Shown here piece after piece: positions 7,265-13,080 of a stretch of 14,651 nucleotides of DNA. The notes under the pieces were generated by a model. That model was not told the DNA's origin. It did not search any database and worked only from the letters and a program-made list of their open reading frames with translations. Source of the DNA: JAJPJX01 sp964568355 (lineage in GTDB: Bacteria > Acidobacteriota > Terriglobia > Bryobacterales > Bryobacteraceae). The stretch is from NCBI GenBank assembly GCA_964568355.1, contig CAZMRK010000303.1, forward strand, positions 1 through 14,651, read 5' to 3'. Each line of letters starts with the position of its first letter. Position 1 is the first letter of the stretch. The translations under genes were made by a program, and so were the position numbers.

Positions 7265-7993
7265 TTAGCTAAGCCGAATTTCTTGCCCGGCCGGTTCTCC
7301 CGGGGGTAGCGCCACCACCGAAATTTCCGCGGCGAGCGCCTGGCTCAGACGCAGGGCGGCTTTGGCGTCTCCGATGCGGATCAACAGGGATGTTCCGCGA
7401 GTGCCCTGCTCCACCACCAGGCTCACTCCGGGGGTCAGCCCCAGGCGCTGCATTTCGCGCAGCGACGCCGGGTCCCGATCGGAAACGCTGCTGATCACGG
7501 CGGGGACACCGCAGGCCCATTTCTCCAGAATGACCTCCTGACGAAATGGAACCGCGCCGTCCCGCTCCGGAATCAGGTGCCCATGGGGATCCACCTCCGG
7601 GTCTCCCAGTTTGGCGGCGATCCGGTCCTCCAGACGCTCGGAAATAAAGTGCTCCAGGCGCTCCGCTTCTTCGTGCACCTCGTCCCAGGAGTACCCCAGG
7701 AATTCATGCAGAAATCGCTCCAGCAGGCGGTGGTGGCGCAAAACCTCCAGGGCGCGGCGCCGGCCGGCCTCGGTCAGCGTGACGCCATGGTGCTTTTCAT
7801 AACGAACAAAAGCGGGACGGCGAGCGGCGAGTTTCTGTAGCATCCCCGTAACGGAAGCCGCGCGCACGCCCAGGTGGGCGGCCAACACATTGCCGCTCAC
7901 GCGATGCTCGTCCGGGCCACCCAACTCCAGGATGGCTTTGAGGTAATCGTCCACGGCTTCGGAGGTTGCGGCAAGCCTCGGCTTAGGGGGCAC
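7265..7993 (-). CDS. DtxR/MntR-family metal-dependent transcriptional regulator with FeoA-like domain
   Basis: A 242-residue metalloregulator. Residues 10-75 form the winged helix-turn-helix (SEAVDDYLKAILEL, VSGNVLAAHLGVRAASVTGM, then the wing YEKHHGVTLTEAGRR). Residues 80-145 form the metal-binding and dimerisation domain (RHHRLLERFLHEFLG, HEEAERLEHFISERLEDRI). Residues 155-228 look like the SH3/FeoA-like C-terminal domain. Aligned by eye, Asp16, His88, Glu111, Glu114 and His115 match the MntR ligands Asp8, His77, Glu99, Glu102 and His103. Glu111 replaces DtxR Cys102 and Asp16 replaces Met10, which favours Mn(II) over Fe(II). MntR Glu11, however, appears as Lys19. The start is GTG; an in-frame stop lies just upstream at 8003-8005, and there is no Shine-Dalgarno sequence. 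The gene is divergent from a TonB receptor with a DtxR-like operator over its start, so it probably represses that receptor when metal is plentiful. No terminator is evident at its 3' end. Confidence 0.93.
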   Translation of the reverse strand: MPPKPRLAATSEAVDDYLKAILELGGPDEHRVSGNVLAAHLGVRAASVTGMLQKLAARRPAFVRYEKHHGVTLTEAGRRRALEVLRHHRLLERFLHEFLGYSWDEVHEEAERLEHFISERLEDRIAAKLGDPEVDPHGHLIPERDGAVPFRQEVILEKWACGVPAVISSVSDRDPASLREMQRLGLTPGVSLVVEQGTRGTSLLIRIGDAKAALRLSQALAAEISVVALPPGEPAGQEIRLS

Positions 7994-7999
7994 TGATTC

Positions 8000-8029
8000 A
8001 TGTTAGGCCAGAGACGGATCCACCCGCAA
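8000..8029 (-). promoter_or_regulatory. Candidate leaderless promoter of the DtxR-family gene
   Basis: On the minus strand, TTGCGG (8029-8024) and TAACAT (8005-8000) are 18 nt apart. Six bases then separate the -10 from the GTG at 7993, so +1 would fall on the start codon itself. A TTAGGC half-site (plus strand 8003-8008) overlaps the -10, compatible with autoregulation. A second TTAGG lies at 7983-7987, two helical turns away and inside the gene. Confidence 0.45.
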
Positions 8030-8080
8030 GACGCGCGCCGGCGAACCAGACCGGCCGGACCCAAGCCGGGAAATTACCTC

Positions 8081-8109
8081 TTGTTTTCTTCGCAATTGTC
8101 TCCTACACT
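8081..8109 (+). promoter_or_regulatory. Sigma70-type promoter of the second TonB receptor
   Basis: TTGTTT (8081-8086) and TACACT (8104-8109) are separated by exactly 17 nt in an AT-rich patch within a GC-rich genome. The start of transcription would be near 8116, six bases before the ATG at 8122. No Shine-Dalgarno sequence is placed correctly, again suggesting a near-leaderless mRNA. Confidence 0.6.
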
Positions 8110-8113
8110 CATT

Positions 8114-8131
8114 TTTTAGGCATGACTAAAA
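8114..8131. promoter_or_regulatory. Candidate DtxR/MntR-type operator over the receptor start
   Basis: An 18-bp palindrome TTTTAGGCATGACTAAAA, in which 16 of 18 positions are symmetric. The arms TTTTAG and CTAAAA are perfect and only the G/A pair flanking CATG breaks symmetry. It spans the predicted +1 (about 8116), the ATG and the first codons of the TonB receptor. The arms resemble TTAGG-type half-sites of DtxR/IdeR operators. Binding here would block transcription start. The obvious protein is the DtxR-family regulator encoded divergently 121 bp away. Confidence 0.6.
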
Positions 8132-10695
8132 TTTGGAAAACGGCGGTCTGTCACCTCGCGCTGGGGCTCTGCTCCTGTTTCGCCCAATCTCTGGGCGGTG
8201 CCGGAACGCTGAAAGGAGTGGTTCGCGATGCCACCGGCGCGCCGTTACCGGCGGCGGCGGTGGAGCTCGCAAACCCGGTCTCCGGTTCGTCCCGCAAAAC
8301 CACGACGGAAGGAAACGGCACTTTCGTAATCCGCAATCTTGCGCCGGGCAGCTATGGACTACGCGTGTCGCTGGCGGGCTTTCAGGAGTTTTCCAGAGAC
8401 CTCTCTGTTCGAACGGCAGTCCCCCTGGAACTGGAAATCCGGCTGGAAGTAGCCGCGCAGCACTCCAGCGTGCTGGTGGAGGCAACCTCCGACCAACTGG
8501 TGGACGATCGGCCTTCGGCCAGCGATACGGTGGACCGGAACCTGCTGGCGGCTCTGCCCACGTTTGCGGCGGATTCCGGGCTGAACGACGCCATCACGCT
8601 CACCACGCCCGGAGTGGCCGCGGACTCCAACGGCTTCTTTCATCCTTTGGGCGATCACGCCCAGGTCAGCTATGTGCTGGATGGCCAGCCGATTTCCGAC
8701 CAGCGCAATAAGGTATTTTCGACCTCGATTCCGGTGAACGCCATTCAATCGATGGAAGTGATCTCGGGCTCCCCGGCGGCCGAGTATGGGGACAAGACCA
8801 GCCTGGTGGTCAATGCGATGACCCGTTCGGGCCTGGGACAAAAACCGGCGGGCAGTTTTCTTATCCGCTACGGCTCATTCGGCACAATCGCCGAGGAGGC
8901 AACATTGGGGCTGGGCGATGCGCGTTGGGGCAATTTTCTGGCCTTCAACGCGGAGCGCACCGGACGCTTTCTGGACTCGCCCGAATTCCGGCCGATCCAC
9001 GATGTGGGCAATACCGGCACCATTTTCGACCGCCTCGACTTTCAGCCCGGCGCCAGGGACGCTTTCCATCTGAATCTGCTGGCGGCGCGCAACTGGGCGC
9101 AGATTCCCAACACCTACGACCAACGCAGCCAGGACCAGCGGCAAAAGGTACTCTCGTTCAACGTCGCGCCGGGCTACCAGCACACCCCGGACTCCCGAAC
9201 CCTGATCAGCGTCAATGCGTTTTTCCGCCGGGACCAGGTGGACTATTATCCAAGCCGCAATCCTTTTGACGATTCGCCGGCCACCCTGGCGCAGGACCGC
9301 TCTCTCTCCAACCTGGGCCTGCACGCCGACCTTTCGCAGGTTCGCGGCCGGCACAATTGGAAGGCGGGAATCAACCTGAACGAGACGCGGCTCGACGAGG
9401 AGTTTCGATTGGGAATCACCGATCCCGCCTACAATGCCGTCTGCCTCATGGGAAGCGACCCGGTGACCGCAGGCCATCTGAGAGATCCGGCTCAATGCGC
9501 CGCGGAAGGGTTCACGCCCAACCCGAATTTTCTCGGCGGCCTGCTGCGCTACGATCTGACGCGCGGAGGGCAACTCTATCAGTTTCAGGGGAAGGTCCGT
9601 ATCCGCCAGTTGGCGGTGTTTGCGCAGGATCTGACCACGCTGGGCCCGCTGAGCCTGAGCCTGGGCCTGCGCTTCGACCGCTATCGCGGGCTGACGGACG
9701 GCGACAGCGCGCAGCCCAGGGGCGGCTTCTCCTATCTGTTCCGGCGGACGCGCACCGTCCTGCGGGGAGGCTACAGCCACACGATGGAGACACCGACGAA
9801 CGAGAACCTGGTGACGTCGAGTTCCACCGGCCCGGGCGGGCTGGCCGGCAGCCTGTTGCAGGGCGCCGCCGAGCAGCGCCCCATCGCGCTCGGAAGCCGC
9901 AACCAGTACGACGCCGGCATCCAGCAGGCTCTGGGGAAATGGCTCCTGGTGGACGTGAGCTACTTCCGCAAGTACACGCGCAATGCATTCGATTTCGACA
10001 CTCTGTTTAGCACTTCGATCACGTTTCCGATCGGATGGCAGCAGTCGAAGCTGGACGGAGTGGCGGCGCGCATCAGTACCACGGACCTGCGCGGCCTGCG
10101 GGTATACGTCACCATGGGCCACGCCAATGCCAGATTCTTCGGACCGGAGAATGGCGGCATCATTTTCAACTCGAAACTGGCAGCGGGGGCGTACCGGCAG
10201 GATCACGACCAGGTCTATCAGCAGAACGTCAATCTCCATTACCAGCGGCCGAAGAGCGCCTGGTGGACGGACTTTACCTGGCGCTATGACAGCGGGCTGG
10301 TGGTGGGCGCTGTGAACAACATGAGCGACGCCATGGCCCTGACCGCCAACCAGCAGTTCACCATCGGGCTCTACTGCGGGGACCAGCGAGCCTCGCTCTC
10401 ACGGCGCATCACCACCTGCGATTCGCCGCACTACGGCGCGGAACGCATCACGATTCTGCCGCCGGGAGCGGCCAACCCGGATCACAATCCTCCGCGCGCC
10501 AAACCCCGGCACGTTCTCAACTTCAGCATCGGCTCGGACAATCTTCTCCACACCGAGCATGTGCGCACGGTGGTGCGCTTCACCGTCCTGAATTTGACGG
10601 ATGTCGCCGCGCTCTACAACTTTCTGTCGCCGTTCAGCGGAACACACTGGGTAGAGCCGCGCTCGTATCAGGCGCAGTTGGGGTGGACTTTTTGA
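8122..10695 (+). CDS. TonB-dependent receptor, probably metal-regulated
   Basis: An 857-residue outer-membrane receptor. Residues 1-22 are a signal peptide (HLALGLCSCFAQ). Residues 27-112 form a carboxypeptidase-regulatory-like domain (LKGVVRDATGAPLPAAAVEL, GTFVIRNLAPGSYGLRV, LAGFQEF). The plug covers about 120-240 (DTVDRNLLAALPTF, LTTPGV, QVSYVLDGQPISDQ, IQSMEVISGSPAAEYGDKTS). The beta-barrel follows and ends in HWVEPRSYQAQLGWTF, with a terminal Phe. It is shorter than the Oar-type receptor at 1286 and has a more classical plug. Two cysteine pairs in barrel loops (AVCLMGS...AQCAAEG and LYCGDQ...TTCDSP) may form disulfides on the outside. Divergence from a DtxR/MntR-like gene and a palindromic operator over its start suggest uptake of an iron or manganese complex. 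The substrate is inferred from context only. The gene ends 4 bp from the convergent membrane-protein gene. Confidence 0.93.
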   Translation: MTKIWKTAVCHLALGLCSCFAQSLGGAGTLKGVVRDATGAPLPAAAVELANPVSGSSRKTTTEGNGTFVIRNLAPGSYGLRVSLAGFQEFSRDLSVRTAVPLELEIRLEVAAQHSSVLVEATSDQLVDDRPSASDTVDRNLLAALPTFAADSGLNDAITLTTPGVAADSNGFFHPLGDHAQVSYVLDGQPISDQRNKVFSTSIPVNAIQSMEVISGSPAAEYGDKTSLVVNAMTRSGLGQKPAGSFLIRYGSFGTIAEEATLGLGDARWGNFLAFNAERTGRFLDSPEFRPIHDVGNTGTIFDRLDFQPGARDAFHLNLLAARNWAQIPNTYDQRSQDQRQKVLSFNVAPGYQHTPDSRTLISVNAFFRRDQVDYYPSRNPFDDSPATLAQDRSLSNLGLHADLSQVRGRHNWKAGINLNETRLDEEFRLGITDPAYNAVCLMGSDPVTAGHLRDPAQCAAEGFTPNPNFLGGLLRYDLTRGGQLYQFQGKVRIRQLAVFAQDLTTLGPLSLSLGLRFDRYRGLTDGDSAQPRGGFSYLFRRTRTVLRGGYSHTMETPTNENLVTSSSTGPGGLAGSLLQGAAEQRPIALGSRNQYDAGIQQALGKWLLVDVSYFRKYTRNAFDFDTLFSTSITFPIGWQQSKLDGVAARISTTDLRGLRVYVTMGHANARFFGPENGGIIFNSKLAAGAYRQDHDQVYQQNVNLHYQRPKSAWWTDFTWRYDSGLVVGAVNNMSDAMALTANQQFTIGLYCGDQRASLSRRITTCDSPHYGAERITILPPGAANPDHNPPRAKPRHVLNFSIGSDNLLHTEHVRTVVRFTVLNLTDVAALYNFLSPFSGTHWVEPRSYQAQLGWTF

Positions 10696-10699
10696 CGGC

Positions 10700-12937
10700 T
10701 TATGGAAGGCCGGAGGCGGGCACGATCTCGATGGCGCTGATCTTGGGATTGCTCACCACGGGCAGGAATTCGATCGACAGACGGCCGTTGTTCACAACGA
10801 CCGGGAAACGCCGGTCGACGGCGCGGTTGGGCCCGCCGGCCTGGGCCAACGGGTCGAAATGCCCCAGTACACGCGTACCGTTGATGGCGATGTCAAAGAC
10901 TCTCCGCCCGGGCTCGGTGAACCAGATTTCGGCGAACTTCAAGGTCACCTGGTAAGTGCCATTGGCGACACAAAAGCGGTAAGCCAGCGGGCCTTCTTCA
11001 AAGCGCTCGCTCTGGTAGAGCCGGGGCGTATCCGTGCCGGCGACGGAGTTGGTAGTCGAGTGAGTCTTCCCGCCGCGATAGCTCTGGTCGGCGCTCCAGA
11101 GGCGCCCCGCCGCGTCGGTGAGACCCTCGCTGCCCGCGGCAACGCGGATGGGCGCGCGCCCTCCTAGCGACAGGGTCGTAACGGCAAAGGGGCCGGCTGA
11201 GCCAGGCTGGCTGGCCACCACGCGGACCACGCGGGAGGCGGGGATTTCGCGAGGCGCTCGATACAGACCGGAAGGACTGATCGACCCGGCATCGGCAGGC
11301 TCGATGGTCCACTGCAGAGCGCCGGCCTGCGGACGGACGGGCGAAAATTGCAGCGTCTGTCCGGCGGTGGCACAGGCGCCGGTGGGCTGCAGCAGGCTGT
11401 GCTCGGTCTGGCGGTCGCGAAATTCCGCAGTGGCGTCGTGCCAGTCGTAATTTTCGTCGTAACGAAAGAAGAATGCGTTGGGCCTGGCCAGCCAGCGCTG
11501 GCGCAGATCTTCGGGAACCGAATGGAGCGTAGGTACCACGACTTCTTCCACGTCGTGGCGCAGGTAGACGAAGTCAAAAAGGCGCCCAAAGCAGCCATAC
11601 CACCAGGGTCCGAGCCCAAGCCGGTCTTCGATATAGATCAGGGGAGCTTTGCCCAATTGCGAGGCCGGCAAGGGCGGGCGCGACAGCAGCGAATGATTGA
11701 TCATGAAGCCGCTGGCATGCAGGCCGTGGTATAGCTCGGCATGGAGATTCTCGCGCCCCTGCAGAAGCGCGCCAACCAGGAGGAGGCCGAGAACCACACT
11801 TCGCCAGACGGCGGACGGGATGGCTTCGATCCACCAGGCCATGGCCATGCCGAACAGCACGCAGTAGCCCACCAAAGGGAGGTTGATGTGCCAGAAAAAT
11901 CCTCCGGCATAGGTGGGGATCACCAGAAAGGCGCAGATCCACGCCAGCATCAGCAGCAGGGGAAACCGGCAGCCGGGCTCCCGGCGGAGTCTGCGGATCC
12001 ATTGCAGCACTACCAGCAGGAATGTACCGATGCCGACCGCGTTGTTGATAACCGTGGACAGGTACAGCTTCTGGGCCACGCTATCGCCGGTGAAAGCATA
12101 GATGCGCGCGATCCAAAGCGGAAAGCGGCGGAGATTCGCCAGGATCGCGACCCAGTGCGCCGTGTCGCGGTAAGGACCCGCGCCGGCGAAGGACCCAGTG
12201 GGTATCTTCGCGAGGTGGACGAAATAATAAACCGGCAGCATGGCGAAAAACGGCGCAAGCCGCAGCGCTTCTCCGGCCCAGCGCCGGGAGAACGGTCTGC
12301 CGTCAGGATCATAGAGGAGAGAGCAGAGGGCGGCCAACAGCAGGAACAGTGGAATGGCCAAGGCCATTTCTTTGGCGGTGATCGCCACCACGAATAATAC
12401 CCAGCTCAAGGTGGTCGCCAGGGTCGAGCGAAGGCCGGAAGTACGCAATGCTTGTAAGTAGAAGCCGGCACAGAGAATCGCGAGCAGAATATAGAGGCAG
12501 TCGAACGAGGAGACCTCCATCATTACGGCAAAGAAGCTCGGCTGCCAGATCAGGCAGGCGACGGCCAGGAACGCCGCCAGACGGCTGCCGTCCAGACAGC
12601 GCCGTACCAGCCAATAGAGCGCATAGGCAGCGGCCAGAAACGTCCAGAAGTGGAAGGCCTTCCATCCGGTGAGGTCGTGCCAGTCGAGGAACTGCGTCCC
12701 GATCCAGTAGAACAAGGAGGCCGACGTGGGCCGGTACCAGGGAAGAAAGATATAGGTATAGCTGCGTAAGACCTGCGCCAGACTTAGTCCATCGCCATAG
12801 AAATAAAATAAAGGGAATTCAGGCCCGAAACTATGATAGGTGAAGATTTCCACATATAGTAGAAAAGCGAATGAGGTCAGGAGGAGGAGCGCAAGGATAT
12901 CGCCGAAACTTTTCTTCCGCATGGAAATCTTCTGCAT
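10700..12937 (-). CDS. GT-C-like polytopic membrane protein fused to Ig-like and malectin domains
   Basis: A 745-residue protein from the ATG at 12937; in-frame ATGs also exist at 13042, 12976 and 12922. I prefer 12937 or 12922 because basic residues (MRKKSF) then directly precede the first membrane helix, and because the divergent gene's promoter would otherwise lie inside this gene. Residues 12-395 hold about ten to eleven membrane helices with GT-C/TMTC-like landmarks: FLPWYRPTSASLFYW in an external loop, MEVSSFDCLYILLAI, and ITAKEMALAIP. Residues 395-515 are a soluble region with WYGCFGRLFDFVYLRHDVEE. Residues 520-592 form an Ig-like sandwich (LQWTIEPADAGSISPSGLY, VVRVVASQ). Residues 596-740 form a malectin-like carbohydrate-binding domain (RVAAGSEGLTDAAGRLWSAD, YQSERFEEGPLAYRF, NGTYQVTLKFAE, RVFDIAINGTRVL, ISAIEIVP). 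Its likely job is glycan transfer or handling at the outer face of the inner membrane. Catalytic activity is not demonstrated by the sequence. Confidence 0.82.
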   Translation of the reverse strand: MQKISMRKKSFGDILALLLLTSFAFLLYVEIFTYHSFGPEFPLFYFYGDGLSLAQVLRSYTYIFLPWYRPTSASLFYWIGTQFLDWHDLTGWKAFHFWTFLAAAYALYWLVRRCLDGSRLAAFLAVACLIWQPSFFAVMMEVSSFDCLYILLAILCAGFYLQALRTSGLRSTLATTLSWVLFVVAITAKEMALAIPLFLLLAALCSLLYDPDGRPFSRRWAGEALRLAPFFAMLPVYYFVHLAKIPTGSFAGAGPYRDTAHWVAILANLRRFPLWIARIYAFTGDSVAQKLYLSTVINNAVGIGTFLLVVLQWIRRLRREPGCRFPLLLMLAWICAFLVIPTYAGGFFWHINLPLVGYCVLFGMAMAWWIEAIPSAVWRSVVLGLLLVGALLQGRENLHAELYHGLHASGFMINHSLLSRPPLPASQLGKAPLIYIEDRLGLGPWWYGCFGRLFDFVYLRHDVEEVVVPTLHSVPEDLRQRWLARPNAFFFRYDENYDWHDATAEFRDRQTEHSLLQPTGACATAGQTLQFSPVRPQAGALQWTIEPADAGSISPSGLYRAPREIPASRVVRVVASQPGSAGPFAVTTLSLGGRAPIRVAAGSEGLTDAAGRLWSADQSYRGGKTHSTTNSVAGTDTPRLYQSERFEEGPLAYRFCVANGTYQVTLKFAEIWFTEPGRRVFDIAINGTRVLGHFDPLAQAGGPNRAVDRRFPVVVNNGRLSIEFLPVVSNPKISAIEIVPASGLP

Positions 12938-13009
12938 GGGCGGTTCGAATTGCCGGAATGCTTCAGCGTACCGCATTGCCGGCTTTGGGCGAAATCGCAC
13001 ACGGCTGGA

Positions 13010-13038
13010 TTGACCGGCCCTGGCTGCTTCTCTAAGAT
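13010..13038 (+). promoter_or_regulatory. Sigma70-type promoter of the rightmost membrane protein
   Basis: TTGACC (13010-13015) and TAAGAT (13033-13038) are separated by exactly 17 nt. Transcription would begin near 13045, giving a leader of about 36 bases to the ATG at 13081. A second -10-like TATAGT at 13046-13051 reads as TACTAT on the minus strand and could serve the divergent gene, but it has no good -35 on either strand. Confidence 0.5.
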
Positions 13039-13080
13039 GCATGAATATAGTAGCTGGCGTGTCTCACTTTCCCGGCGACC

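Noticed and set aside
8875..10239. 454-codon minus-strand open frame inside the second TonB receptor
   Set aside because: It is antisense to a clear receptor gene with continuous barrel motifs. The composition is typical of a shadow frame.
13042..13070. Upstream ATG at 13042 for the malectin-fusion membrane protein
   Set aside because: The TACTAT element is only 4 nt before this ATG, so transcription would start inside the codon. The extra 35 residues also overlap the divergent gene's best promoter.
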